A stretch of DNA of 64,000 nucleotides from positions 6,088,501-6,152,500 of the forward strand of contig NW_026622919.1 of assembly GCF_023065955.2 (NCBI RefSeq), read 5' to 3'. The notes under the pieces were generated by a model. The model did not search any database. It worked only from the letters and a program-made list of their open reading frames with translations, and was not told the DNA's origin. The stretch's first letter is position 1; each line of letters begins with the position of its first letter. Of this stretch, positions 10,901 to 21,675 are shown piece by piece. This stretch comes from Ursus arctos (taxonomy: Eukaryota > Chordata > Mammalia > Carnivora > Ursidae). The position numbers were made by a program, and so were the translations under genes.

Positions 10901-13900
10901 TATTGCCTGAAGGGGCCCCAAAGGAACTTTTTACTTATCTGATAAATATCAGATGCCTACCATGTGCTGAGGCTTATATACTGTGTGCCAGAAAAACAAA
11001 GACACATAGCACATCCCATATTGCAGATTGTCTCTTAAGAGATTGTTCTGTAAGATGGAGTTAGTGGGTCAATCAAGAATTTGGCGGTTTTCCTGGTATA
11101 TTAAAATTTAGTGTATTACTCATGTAAATAAAGTTTTTCTTGAGTTTTTTCAGTTGTTACTCCTAGAGATGTTTTTCTCTGGTGTCCCCACTGAATAAAT
11201 AGCACTATGTTACATCTAGTTGGGAGGTCAAAACCTTGGGATTGTCCTTGATGCTGCTTTATAATTCCTATAAAATCGATCAACAAATTCTGTTCTCTAT
11301 GTAAACCTGTGTTGTTCAAAACAGTAGCCACAAGCCACGTGTGACTTTACCTCCTGAGACATGGCTAGTCCACATTAATGTGTGCTGGAAAGTGTACAAT
11401 ACATGGCCAGATTTTGTAGACTCATGGTGGGAAAAGTAAAATATCTTAATTTTTCAAATGTCAATTACATGTTAAAAGGATTTTTAATATACTGATTTAA
11501 AACATTAAAATTTTACCTGCTTTTAATGTGGCAGTTAGAAAATTTAAAATTACATATGTAGCTCACATTCTCTTTCTCTTGGATAGTGCTGAGCCCTCAA
11601 CCATTTTATTCTGCTCTTGGTTGATTACTAACTTTGGAGACTTTTCTGATTAATTGAGAGTGCTTCTGCTCCCATCACTTGGTCCTCTCACTGTTTCTGT
11701 TTTTTGCATTGATCACTGTCTTTTTTGTCTCTACATTAAAATGTAGCTACCTGAGCATAGGACCTTTTTGTTCACTATTTCTCTAGAACCTAAACCAGTA
11801 CCTGACATAAAGAGTGTGTTCAGTAAATGCTTATAAAGTGATAGTGAACATTCAAACTGCCTCCGGAGGTTGGTTTGTAAATAAAATTTCTGTTCACGTG
11901 TGAAATTGAGTTTGCCCACTTTGTCAGCCATATAGCTTTTGGGTGAGGGCATACTGTTCCATTCTAGTGTGCATTTACTGTAACAGATTATTTCATGGAA
12001 AAAAAAGTGGCTTCAGAGAGCCCAGACTGATTCACTGGTTTAGTCCAGTTCATTTTTGCGAAATGAAGAAATAGGGATCCAAAGAGATAACCTCACACAG
12101 CTCTTCTGTGGCAGAACTCTGAAGCTAAAGCTCAGAGATGAGATTTACTCAGAAGTGGAACCCAAATACTGGTTTAATGTAAATTCATTGTTTGAATTTA
12201 CATGATTTATGGAATCTGAAAGGCAAGTCTCCCGAATTTTGGACTTTTGGTCTGTAGCAAAATAAACCATTTTATTGATAAGGAAAAGCATGCAAACAGG
12301 TAGTAATAAAGGAATATGCTGCGTGTTCTGGCCTTGTGTTTTTCCCCCTCTTGTTTTGAGCAGCCATGCCATTGACCTTAGGACCTTACTAGTGGATATA
12401 GTAGAGGAAAAACCCAGCATATGGCTTAGTATTTTGTTAAAGTGATGGGTCTTCAATGGAGTGTCTGCAGATGTATAATTAGTGGTTAATGGCTTGGCAT
12501 TTAATTCATGGTTGCTTTGCATAATCAGAAATGAAATTTGGATTTCATGAGGAATGAATTAAGGTTGTGGATGTCCCCTATCGGGTCTGGGAATCATTTG
12601 TATTCTCAAGACAAAGGCTGGTCTGAAAGTGGTATGTGTCACAGACTAGAGTTTTAAAGGAAGGTAATACGATTTTCATGTTAGAGGTAGTTTTAAGACA
12701 GACTTAATGATTCCATGTTAAATAAAGGAATACAGGTGGATAAATATTGAGCACTTTGTTTCAATATTCTAGTCCTAGGAACTCAGTTAAGTTGAAGCAG
12801 GGATTTGTGTAACAATAATTACAGTTTGTGATTTAAGTATGATACAGGAGTGATTTTTTTTTTGTAGGATGCTTTCTATAAAGCTCTTTTTCCAGTTAAT
12901 ATATTCACAGCATATCTCCAAAGATTCTTTATTTTCTGATCTTGTCTTCATTTGGCTGCAGTTACCAGCTTTGCTGCTCTGCTCCTTTCCCCTTTTCCCC
13001 ACCCCTGCGTCAGGTAGGTAATGATTAGTAAAACATTGGAGTCTTGTTTGCAGAAGGGGCATGCTTAGGCTCATTTATCTCCTTAAATACATATAAAAAT
13101 TTCTTGAAGCTGAACTCTGTAATGTAATTTTAAAATTCCCTTTTTGTAATAAAGCTGCTCCTCAACTTAGTAGCTTTAGATTTTTAAATAAAATGAAGCA
13201 TGGTAAGGTAGATATTGCCTCTCATCCATTTATTCCATCAGTAACATATCCATGAGTACCTACTGTGTGCAAGGAATACAGTATAACCAAGACTGTTTTA
13301 GGTTCTTGTCCCTCTTGGAGCTTGCTTTTTAGTGAGAGGTGGACAAATAATTATTGCTTGTCTGGGTAAGTACTAAGAAGGAATTTAAAATGCTGGTGGT
13401 TCTTTTGAGGTATTCCACAGTTTTAAGCTTACGTGCTTATGGATGGTTTTTAGGACAGTTGTGGTGGAAGTGTTGATTACCCAAGGGTAAGAACTTGTTG
13501 AATTCTTGTGGTGTGCCTAACATTGTGCTGGGTTGGGACATAGGTAACTCTTGCTTGGTGATAGGAATTGTTTGGATAGAAATGAAGGTTAAATAGCTTT
13601 AAGGCAAAATTTTAATCATTACATTTATTTAGGTGACTTCCAGTTTTCATTGTTGAGAGTGAAGTTTTTTTCCCTTTTGGAGAGTTCTTTAATATGCATG
13701 GAAGAACGTTGCTGTCCATACATGTTACTTCAAATTTCAGTATCTTTCTAACTCATTTTAAATGCAGTGTGACTCAAGCTATGTTCTACTCAAGCTTGGA
13801 GTAGCTGTGGTCTCCAAGGAGTACAGCTTTTTTAAAACAACCTTTTTGTTTTGTTGTTGTTTCATACTAGTTTATTTAGGGGTTCCATTTTCACTCAGTA

Positions 13901-16900
13901 GACTTTATGTATTTCTCATGTGCTTCTTCACTCATTAATTCATCCAGTTCTGAAGGATTATCTGCTATCTTGATCAGCCAACCTTGTTTGTTCAGTTTTG
14001 TCCCAACTTCAGGCAGACTATAGTAAACAACATCTCCCAAAGCTTCTTTGCAAAATTGCTGATTCCACTGTTCCAATACCGTTTTCTCTTGTTATCCATT
14101 CATGTTTGTGAATTTACACACTCAGAGCTAAGGCATTAACTGGTGGAAAGTCAAGCTCTGCTCAACATTCAGTGGACGGGTTAGCCCTTGGTTTTGTGAG
14201 CTGCTTCTTTTTCAAAGACATGGACGAACTATTCTAGGATTCTGGAGAGCAGAGCGGAGCTGGTGTGCAGTGTCCTGGTGGCGCCCACCCTCAGACCCCA
14301 GGGCCACAGCAGGCAGGGCGCCCGGGGCTTAGATGCAATGCACCCCACACCCCTCATGCTCTGCACTGCTCTAAAACGACCTTTGTTTGTTTGTTTTATT
14401 TTAAAGATTTATTTATTTGAGAGGGAGAGGGGGAGAGAATCTCAAGTAGACTTTGTGCTTACTGGGGCTCGATCTCATCACCCTGAGATCGTGACCTGAG
14501 CTGAAATCAAGAGTTGGCTGCTTAACCAACTGAGCCACCTGGGCACCCCTAAAAAAGACCTTTTTTTTAAAAAAAGATCATTTTGGGGGTCCTCTGAGTG
14601 GGTCAGTCATTTAAGCATCTCCCTTCGGCTTAGGTCATGATCCTGGAATCCAACGATCGAGCCCTGAGTCAGCCAGTGTCAGCCTCCCTGCTTAGCCGGG
14701 AGTCTGCTTCTCTCTCTCCCTCTGTTCCTCCCCCAGCTTGTTCTCTCTCTCTCAAAGAAATAAAATCTTTAAAAAAAAAAATCATTTTTCCGAAGAAGTC
14801 CACAGTTCAAAGAAAGTGAAAGTCATGCCAAATCTTTTTACCCATGTAGAAATGTTAACATGTTGATGATCATTTACTTAGGTTTCTCTTTTAATATATT
14901 TATGGCTAAATATGCATATAATTTTAGTTCTTAATGTTTCTTTGCATTCTTACTGCTTTTAACTCTCTTGTAGGGTTTGTCAATGAGGCAGATCAGATTC
15001 CGATTTGATGGGCAGCCAATCAATGAAACAGACACACCTGCACAGGTAAAAATCTCTCTCTGCTAACTAGAAAAGTCAGTGTGTTTTGTAATTTGCTCAA
15101 CAGCCTTGTTTTTATTTGTAAACTTTTAGACATTGGAATCTAGTTTTTCACCAGAGTGCAAAACTCTAAACTCTCATGAATATTAGTATTTCTTCAGGAA
15201 ATGTCAACGGGTTTTAAATATCCAGTTACCATTTTGTAAAGCTGACAGATCATTTAGTTTAATCCATTCTTTCCTATTGCCAGCATTATTTGGAGAAAAT
15301 AATTCAGAATGCTATTTTTGTCGCTACAGCTCTTGATCGTACTCCGTGTTCCCCCACAGGTGATTGTTTGGCTGTTGATCCTGAGCATTTTCACTTCTTA
15401 TGCTGAATTCTCTTTTACTTGTCCTTGTGAACTAAAGGGATCTTGGGGCTCTAACTGGAAGTCTCTTGATGGTTTAGCTTGATCAGGAGGATTCTTGAAA
15501 ATAGGTGGTTTTCCAAAGCCTGCAAAAGGTGACACTATCTGAGCCCTTTATCTCTTGACATGTCACTTCCTAAGGGATCAGCTGGGCGGTCGGTCTTCTA
15601 TGGCAGAAGCTGTTTGTTTCTTTTTACCCTCTCAGGTTCCACTTAAGACTTGTAGTCTGGGGAAAAAATATTTTGATGGAAGTTTAAATTGGGGCCCTTC
15701 TACTTTTGAATTTATCAGTCCATAAAAACTAGAAAGTGATAAATATAGTATGAGTGAAGCAGCCCATCCTGGTTGTGGTTTTGTTGATAATCTTAAAAAA
15801 TTTGAAGTGTCTGGGTTGTAATTGAAGGAAGAGTATTTTGAAGTAATTTCCTGTGATGTCTCTAGGAAGCAGTTAGAGAAGGTAGCCACAAGGAGGAGCT
15901 GAATTCTGTTGGTGAATGAGAGACAGGAAAAACTCTTCTATACTTTGAAGGCATTTCAAGTTTCACTATAAAATGTAACATCCCCGGGGTTTTATTTTAG
16001 TAGATAGGCTGAAGACATGTTTTGATGGTTTAAAAAGAATAAAAACCTATTATGCTAAACTCGGATGTTTAGAATGTATTTGCTGTCTTTTGATGCTCTC
16101 GCCCACCACCAAAAACAAGTTCTTGTCTCTACGTTGCTGGCTGCAAATACTAAACTGTGAGGAGGATTTGTTCAGACCTGCATTATAAAATCTTTACCTT
16201 AAATGTGGAATTTAACTCCTTTGAATATTTAAAATTGCATTTACTGTAGAATGAAATTGATTCATTTTAGAATTATTCTCCCAATGTTTCTTAAATAGAA
16301 GAATTATGATAAATTAGAACATCTTAACGACCAGTTTTAATAGTAATATAATTATGTGCTCACCTTTTTGTTAAATACTCTTTGACTCATTTAATTCTGA
16401 TAACTGAACGCTATTTCATTTTACAAAAGAGGGAATTGAGACTTAGTCATTAACCTTTTAATGCCCCAGTCCTACTTTTAGTGTATTTGAACTTTGTTAG
16501 AAATGATTCCCTTCCTTGTCTTTAGGTACCCAGGGTTCTTGTCCCCCCCCCCCCCCCATTACCAGTTTTTAGAACATAATTTTTTGAGGGTAATTATCAG
16601 CATAATAAACTGTTACAGAGGTTATTTATTTTACAGCGCTGCCGTATGACCAAGATTTTTCTACTCTGGTAGAAAGGATGATTGTTTTATGTGTAATATG
16701 TGGGTAGTGAGCCTTGCAAACTTAGTTTGTGAGTAGCAGTTTAAAATTTCAGGTAGTTTTTTAGTAAGTCTGTCCTTACACATATCCCTTCCCTTATGCA
16801 CAGAGCTAACTGCTGTGCTTCGTGCACACGCCAGGATCCATTCATGCTTTGTGTGCACACACACTTTAGAAATACAAACATAGTCCTACTATATTTGTAT

Positions 16901-18181
16901 ACCTACTATATTTGTAAACCACTTTTGTTGTCTTTTTTTTTTTTTTTTTTTAACATTTCATTTCATTTCATTTATTGACCATGAGCAGAGGGAAGGGGAA
17001 AGGGAAAAGGGGGAGAGGGGATCCCGGTGGACTCTGTGTTGAGCGCTGAGCCCACCTCGGGGTTGGATCTCACTCACAACCCTGAGATCATGACCCAAGC
17101 TGAAATTAAGAGTCCGATGCCCAACTGATTGAGCCACCCAGGCACTCTGCTACCTAGTTTTTAAATTTATTTTTAGCCTAATATTGTATCTTAGGGATAG
17201 TTCTATTTCTGAACATGTAAATCTATGTGGTATTTCATGTTAAGAGTGTACCACATTTCTTTGAGTTTTTATTGATATCTAGGTTATTTCCAGTCTTTTG
17301 CTCATCTAAACAACATTGCAGTGAGATCCTTAACACATTCCATTCTTATTTCTTTTTTCTTTATATCATTTATTTTATTTTTATCATTATGATAAATTTA
17401 TCATTTTTATACCATTTTTATTTTCAGTAATTAAAAGTGAGGTGACTTAACTCATGCACATATTCAGCTTTTTCACTTAAAATTCTTAATTTTTAAGATT
17501 TTATTTATTTATTTGAGAGAGAGTGCACAAGCAGGGAGGAGGGGCAGAAGGAGAGGGAGAAGCAGACTCCCCGCCGAGCAGAGAGCCCAATGCTGACCTT
17601 GATCCCAGAACCCTGGGATCATGACCTGAGCCAAAGACAGATGCTTAACCGACTAAGCCACCAGGTGCTCCCCAGCTTTTTCATTTAAAAACTAAGTTTT
17701 CTTTTTTTTTTTTTTTTTAAGATTTTTATTCATTTATGTGACAGACAGCCAGCGAGAGAGAGAACACAGCAGGGGAGTAGGAGAGGAAGAAGCAGGCTCC
17801 CAGCGGAGGAGCCTGATGTGGGACTAGATCCCATAACACCGGGATCACGCCCTGAGCTGAAGGCAGACGCTTAACGACTGCGCTACCCAGGCGCCTCTAA
17901 AAACTAAGTTTTCTATAATCTTTATATAAGGAAGACCAAGTGAAGAATTAGTTTAAACCTAAGACTGATGCTACATTATCCTATAGGATGTCTACAATAA
18001 CGAACATTGGAATTGGGTGGAACTTGTGCAGTTTCTGGGGTACTTAAGTCCGAGAGTTACAAATCTTAAGAGCTGATAAAACAAACCTTCCATTTGTTTT
18101 TCTTCTTTCATATGCCAGTTGGAAATGGAGGATGAAGATACAATTGATGTGTTCCAGCAGCAGACAGGAGGTGTCTACTAA
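7362..18181 (+). CDS. SUMO2: SUMO2, small ubiquitin-like modifier 2 (four coding exons)
   Basis: The coding sequence joins 7362-7382, 9000-9131, 14974-15045 and 18119-18181, giving 95 codons plus TAA. All introns have GT-AG ends and all junctions are in phase 0. The product matches mammalian SUMO2 as I remember it, over the full family length. SUMO2 is conjugated to lysines of nuclear and cytosolic proteins through SAE1/SAE2, UBC9 and E3 ligases, and it forms chains. Visible landmarks are the N-terminal consensus site VKTE with acceptor K11, the ubiquitin-like beta-grasp fold over roughly residues 16-93, and the C-terminal QQQTGGVY, from which SENP proteases remove VY to expose GG. It is not a retrocopy because the introns are present. 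SUMO4 and SUMO3 are excluded by tail length and intron structure. No damage is seen. Confidence 0.98.
7383..8999 (+). other. SUMO2: SUMO2 intron 1
   Basis: The first 500 bases belong to the CpG island and the rest is AT-rich unique sequence. I see no SINE or LINE in it, making it one of the cleaner stretches of the window. Confidence 0.9.
9000..9131 (+). CDS. SUMO2: SUMO2 coding exon 2
   Basis: The exon follows a pyrimidine-rich tract and AG, and ends at GTGAGG. It encodes 44 residues from EGVKTEN to KAYCERQ, which include the SUMO acceptor K11 and the first half of the ubiquitin-like fold. Confidence 0.97.
10508..10708 (-). mobile_element. CAN-SINE
   Basis: Target duplication TAAGTCCTAC at 10498-10507 and 10709-10718. 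The body has the ACAGCCAGTGAGAGAGGGAA form. Confidence 0.96.
10935..11005 (-). mobile_element. L2 fragment
   Basis: TACCATGTGCTGAGGC and nearby bases match the reversed L2 end. Confidence 0.45.
11300..11590. mobile_element. DNA-transposon remnant (hAT type, unnamed)
   Basis: Ends GTTGTTCAAAACAGTAGCCA and CTTGGATAGTGCTG resemble the imperfect inverted ends of an old MER-type element with an AT-rich middle. Confidence 0.5.
11640..11850 (+). mobile_element. L2 fragment
   Basis: Pattern CTGAGCATAGGACCTTTTTG, AACCAGTACCTGACATA and TTCAGTAAATGCTTA is the L2 3' end. Confidence 0.65.
12035..12140 (-). mobile_element. MIR
   Basis: AAATGAAGAAATAGGGATCC and CTTCTGTGGCAGAACTCTGA follow the reversed MIR order. 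Confidence 0.6.
13215..13370 (-). mobile_element. L2 fragment
   Basis: AGTACCTACTGTGTGCAAGG, TGTTTTAGGTTCTTGTCCCT and TGGAGCTTGCTTTTTAGTGA are the reversed L2 end. Confidence 0.75.
13846..14372 (-). pseudogene. GCSH: GCSH (glycine cleavage system H protein) processed pseudogene, rearranged
   Basis: On the minus strand a GCSH-like reading frame is recognisable: [20 protein letters not shown], then GWLIK and [20 protein letters not shown]. 3'-UTR-like sequence ending CCTAAATAAACTAG and an A-rich remnant follow at about 13846-13885. The 5' part, matching the transit-peptide region, lies at about 14244-14340. A 12-base flanking duplication, AAAACAACCTTT (13834-13845) and AAAACGACCTTT (14373-14384), marks retrotransposition. 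Functional GCSH carries lipoate for the mitochondrial glycine cleavage complex. Here the residues around the lipoyl lysine are missing (a 44-residue in-frame gap near 13983), about 122 unrelated bases sit at 14122-14243, and stop codons interrupt the N-terminal part. It is a non-functional retrocopy. The GCSH comparison is from memory. Confidence 0.9.
14385..14549 (-). mobile_element. CAN-SINE
   Basis: Shares its target site with the end of the GCSH retrocopy: AAAACGACCTTT on the left and AAAAAAGACCTTT on the right. Confidence 0.92.
14585..14780 (+). mobile_element. CAN-SINE
   Basis: Diverged head GGGGTCCTCTGAGTGGGTCA. Flanks AAGATCATTTT and AAAATCATTTT. It forms an inverted pair with the copy just before it. 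Confidence 0.9.
14974..15045 (+). CDS. SUMO2: SUMO2 coding exon 3
   Basis: This exon has 24 codons, GLSMRQIRF through NETDTPAQ, with acceptor TTGTAG and donor GTAAAA. It forms the middle of the ubiquitin-like fold. Confidence 0.97.
16541..16557 (+). repeat. Poly-C tract
   Basis: An uninterrupted run of about 15-16 C after GT, in SUMO2 intron 3. Confidence 0.9.
16933..17148 (-). mobile_element. CAN-SINE, diverged
   Basis: Poly-T, a CATTT repeat and the reversed head GAGCCACCCAGGCACTC. Confidence 0.88.
17150..17345 (-). mobile_element. Probable L1 fragment, reversed
   Basis: Text of the form TTTTATTGATATCTAGGTTA and CAACATTGCAGTGAGATCC resembles reversed L1 ORF2-end sequence. Weak. Confidence 0.4.
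17483..17672 (-). mobile_element. CAN-SINE
   Basis: Target duplication CAGCTTTTTCACTTAAAA (17465-17482) and CAGCTTTTTCATTTAAAA (17673-17690). Confidence 0.95.
17703..17898 (-). mobile_element. CAN-SINE
   Basis: A perfect 16-base target duplication AAAAACTAAGTTTTCT at 17687-17702 and 17899-17914. It overlaps the right-hand duplication of the neighbouring copy. Confidence 0.96.
18119..18181 (+). CDS. SUMO2: SUMO2 coding exon 4 with stop
   Basis: This exon encodes [20 protein letters not shown] followed by TAA, after a TGCCAG acceptor. It carries the diglycine used for conjugation and the two-residue tail removed during maturation. Confidence 0.97.
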
Positions 18182-18785
18182 AAAGGGAACCTGCTACTTT
18201 ACTCCAGAACTCTGTTCCTCCAGACCAAGAAGACATTCTCAATTAGAAAGCCGCAATTTGGTTCCACCACATCCTGACTACTACAGTATAGTTTTCTCTA
18301 TTCTTTCATTTTCCCCTTCCCCATTCCTTTATTGTACATAAAGTAACTGTGTATGTGCACAAGCATATTGCATTTTTTTTTTTTTTAACTAAATGGCCAA
18401 TGGTATGTTTTGATCGACATCAAATGGAGATGGGATGGGGGAAAATACTGCTTCTGTGAAAATACCCCCTCTCTCCATTAGTGGCATGCTCAGTCAGCTC
18501 TTATCTTTATATTCCAGTAAGTTATTTTGCTCTCACTGTTTAACAAAAAAAGAACAACATAAAAATCCTTGCATACCTTGTTCGATTGGAGAATTTTAAT
18601 GTTTTTCATTTATCATTGTAAAACCAAGGACAATTTTATAACTTTTTTGTACGTAGCTGTTACATGTAGGGCAATCTGTCTTTAAGTAGGGATAAATTAC
18701 TCTAAAAGAAATGAATCCTAGATAGTTTTCCCTTCAAGTCAAGCGTCTTGTTGTTTAAATAAACTTCTTGTTTAAAATGAGCTGT
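18182..18785 (+). other. SUMO2: SUMO2 3' untranslated region
   Basis: About 600 bases run from the stop codon to a poly(A) signal AATAAA at 18758-18763, with cleavage expected near 18780. The region is AT-rich and has no SINE, unlike the surrounding DNA. Confidence 0.85.
18758..18763 (+). promoter_or_regulatory. SUMO2: SUMO2 polyadenylation signal
   Basis: A canonical AATAAA in the expected place at the end of the 3' UTR, followed by T-rich sequence. Confidence 0.85.
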
Positions 18786-18997
18786 TTTCTTTATTCTGAA
18801 GAATAATTGAAAGCTTAGAAAACATGAAATGAGTAGGCCTGTTAGAAGTAACATTTCAAGGAAGAAATGAAGCTACATTGCATTCTTGACAAACTGATAC
18901 AAAACAAAGAATAACAAAGTTTATAAAAGACTAGCAACTGATGTTTCAGACTCTTGTTTAAAAAGCTTAGGCAGTTCCAAATATGCAACCTTACTAG

Positions 18998-19022
18998 CAA
19001 AAAAAAAAAAAAAAAAAAAAAT
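18998..19022 (+). repeat. Poly-A run
   Basis: About 21 A just downstream of SUMO2, with no SINE or pseudogene body recognised before it. Confidence 0.85.
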
Positions 19023-19369
19023 TGGGTCATAATGTTGTGGATTTACTCCCCAAGTATTCTTTTCCATAACTACTACCTGGCAGAGTGGATTAGTACAATA
19101 TAGCTAAGAGAAAGTTCTGAGTTTGCTAACTCTCCTGATAAAACACTTAACCATTCTATCCTCCTTTGATGAATAAATATTCCCGAACCCAAAATAGTCT
19201 TTGTTCCTTGAGGATGTTGAAGGACAGAGAATATTTATCCACATATATCCACTCTTACAGCCTTAAATATGCAGGGCACCACAGGTTTTAAATTCAAATG
19301 TATGGGAAAGCGTAACAGCTATAGAACCAGCAAACAATGTTAAGAGCTGGTAAGATTTAGATTACTTAA

Positions 19370-19480
19370 TTCTAACCTGTTTTAGAGATGAGGAAGCTGA
19401 GGTCCTGAGGGTCGTTACTTGTCACAGCTAGATGACTATGAAACCAGGACTAGAGAATAGGTCTGATGCCTGTTAATTCA
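19370..19480 (-). mobile_element. MIR
   Basis: TTTTAGAGATGAGGAAGCTG and TCACAGCTAGATGACTATGA are the reversed MIR core. Confidence 0.8.
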
Positions 19481-19680
19481 GTTCTTTCATATTGGTTCTT
19501 AAACTGAATTTCCACCCTTCCTATTCACCAATGTGGCCTTTTGGGATCAAGTCCCCATGTACTGTCATGCCTTGTCATTCACTTAGTTCACTCTACCACT
19601 GTTACAATATGGTTTTTTTTTTTTACATCCCCCATTTTTATGGTGAACGAGCTTCCCCAGACAGCAGGTGTTCTGTAGGT

Positions 19681-19786
19681 TTTTCAAGTTTTATTTATTT
19701 AAGTCATCTCTACACCCAGTGTGGGGCTTGAACTCATGACCTCAAGATCGAGTCGCATGCTCTTCTGACAGCCAACCAGGTGCCCC
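19681..19786 (-). mobile_element. CAN-SINE, short form
   Basis: GTGTGGGGCTTGAACTCATG to CCAACCAGGTGCCCC, reversed short type. Confidence 0.88.
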
Positions 19787-20346
19787 TGTTCCATAGTTTT
19801 TTTGCTCTGTATGTGAGTTAATCTTGAACCAACAACATTTATTTTCCTGTATGTATAGTGTTACCAACCTCCATTTACAGTTTATATTGTGCAGTTGTTG
19901 GGAAGCCTACCCCCAAGAAATCTTAGATCAGGTAAGTGCATGTCTCTTGAGTTGTTGGACTAGGTACTGCTGAATGGTGGGATTTGGTGGTGCCCTAAAA
20001 ATTAGGATTGAAATTCAAGCCAGAGAACTCGATTATATAAAGGGTCTTGAATTGGGTTCTTGTTTAATTAGGAATTTACTGACAAATGTCTGAGCTTTTG
20101 CCATGTTGGGGGGAATATAAACTTTATGGTAGAAAAAAACCTGATAGAATTTTAAAAGCCAGAGGGAAAAGTGCGGAAAGGGCACCGTTTGGTAATATGG
20201 TGTGTTGTAGTTAATGTATTGATAGTTGGGTCAGTGTATAACTACCACTGTTCTTAAATGAACTGTTCTTCATTGTTGTTCTTCCCCTATTTCACGTATG
20301 TTGCTACCATAAAGACATTTTCTATGCAAAAATTCATGGAGGGTTT

Positions 20347-20464
20347 TTTTGTTTTTGTTTTTTTTTAATTTTTAAGTAATCTCTATACCCTACGTGGGGC
20401 TTGAGCTCATGACCCCAAGATCAAGAATTGCCCCCTCTCCCAACTGAGCCAGCCAGGCATCCCT
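20347..20464 (-). mobile_element. CAN-SINE, short form
   Basis: TTTTTAAGTAATCTCTATAC to GAGCCAGCCAGGCATCCCT. Confidence 0.88.
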
Positions 20465-20477
20465 AAGGAGCACTTTC

Positions 20478-20659
20478 TATTTTTATTTATTAAAAACTTT
20501 TTTTAAAAAAAGATTTTATTTATTGACAGAGCACAAGCAGGGGGAGCAGCAGAGGGAGAAGCAGGCTCCCCACTAAGCAGGGAGCCCAGTGGAGGGCTTG
20601 ATCCCAGGACCCTGGGATCATGACCTGAGCCTTAACAAACTGAGCAACCCAGGTGCCCC
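20478..20659 (-). mobile_element. CAN-SINE
   Basis: Target duplication TAAGGAGCACTTT at 20464-20476 and 20660-20672, directly after the short copy. Confidence 0.93.
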
Positions 20660-21049
20660 TAAGGAGCACTTTTTAAAGAACACTTTGAAAATAAGTGAAT
20701 TGTTGAAAATACTTAATTTTTGCATTTTAGGTTTTTTTGCCTTTGAAGGGGAGGTTCAAATGATGGGAGTTATACTGCCACCATTTTGATTAATTGTTGG
20801 AACAATTTAGTTAAACTCTTTCTGGCTGCTCTCACATTAATACCCCACGTATTTATATCCTGAAAGTAGCAAATAGTATCTAAGTGAATACAGTTCTGTA
20901 CAGAGAAATGAGAGAATTTTTACTCCGAAGCACCCCTCCTATTCATAGGTACTGCTTGAGGCCAAAACAAAAGGTATTAGCAACTTTTCAGAAATCGGAG
21001 TGTCAAGTTGTTTGGTTCATTTTTTTGCTTGCTCATGTTTTTGTTTTAA

Positions 21050-21170
21050 CCTGATGATCATTTATTTATTTTGTATTTAAATTTGATTAGCCAACATATA
21101 ACACATCATTAGTTTTTGATGTAGTGTTCAATGATTCATTAGTTGCGTTACAACACCCGTTTTATATTCT
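21050..21170 (-). mobile_element. L1 3' end fragment, reversed
   Basis: AAATTTGATTAGCCAACATA and AGTGTTCAATGATTCATTAG are the end of a carnivore L1 read backwards. Confidence 0.7.
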
Positions 21171-21434
21171 CCCGAAAGGGGATGATGTGGAATGGAAGAT
21201 GGTGAGGAGTAGCATGGTTTGAGGAGAAATGGGAGACTCCAGTCAGTGTGTAGTTCTGGAGGAGATTATGCCAGCAGGAGGTCAGTAGAAAGCGGAATCC
21301 CTGGGTATGAGGAAAGCATGTTGGAGAGTTTTCCTAATGTCCTTGTGGGGGTTATGGTGTATTGGAGAGGGCCAGCTGTGCTGCTGAGGGTTATTTTTGA
21401 GTTAAGATACTACTGCTTTTAAATATCACTAACA

Positions 21435-21565
21435 GTGGTTCTGGATTGTGGTTTCCCGTTAGAATCCTTTGGTGAGCTTTTAAAAACATGCCAATGCCTG
21501 AGTCCTACCCCTAGAGATGTATTTTCAAAGCAGTGGAATGAGAAGCAATTCTGGGAGGCATCATC
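21435..21565. mobile_element. MER5-like DNA transposon remnant
   Basis: AATCCTTTGGTGAGCTTTTA, AAACATGCCAATGCCTGAGT and AGCAATTCTGGGAGGC follow the MER5A order. One end is lost. Confidence 0.6.
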
Positions 21566-21584
21566 ACAACTGTTATGAGTTAAT

Positions 21585-21675
21585 AAGCACCTTATGGATG
21601 GTGAAGATTACATGAGATAATAAATGTTTTAGCCACCTAGCACAATGCCTCCCACATACTGAACTCTTTTTAAAA
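21585..21675 (+). mobile_element. MIR fragment
   Basis: ACATGAGATAATAAATGTTT and CTAGCACAATGCCTCCCACA form the MIR 3' half. Confidence 0.65.

Larger units (their letters stand above)
9132..14973 (+). other. SUMO2: SUMO2 intron 2
   Basis: A 5.8-kb intron holding three CAN-SINEs, L2 and MIR pieces, a DNA-transposon remnant and the antisense GCSH retropseudogene. The stretch 9150-10500 looks unique. Confidence 0.9.
15046..18118 (+). other. SUMO2: SUMO2 intron 3
   Basis: A 3.1-kb intron. Its first half is unique AT-rich DNA. The second half has a poly-C tract and three reverse-oriented CAN-SINEs, the last ending about 220 bases before exon 4. Confidence 0.9.

Noticed and set aside
13891..14076. 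The 61-codon GCSH-like frame as a functional short gene
   Set aside because: It lacks the lipoyl-lysine region and the transit peptide frame, and lies in a retrocopy with target duplications inside an intron on the opposite strand.
18998..19022. Poly-A run as the tail of a processed pseudogene
   Set aside because: No recognisable gene body or flanking duplication precedes it.
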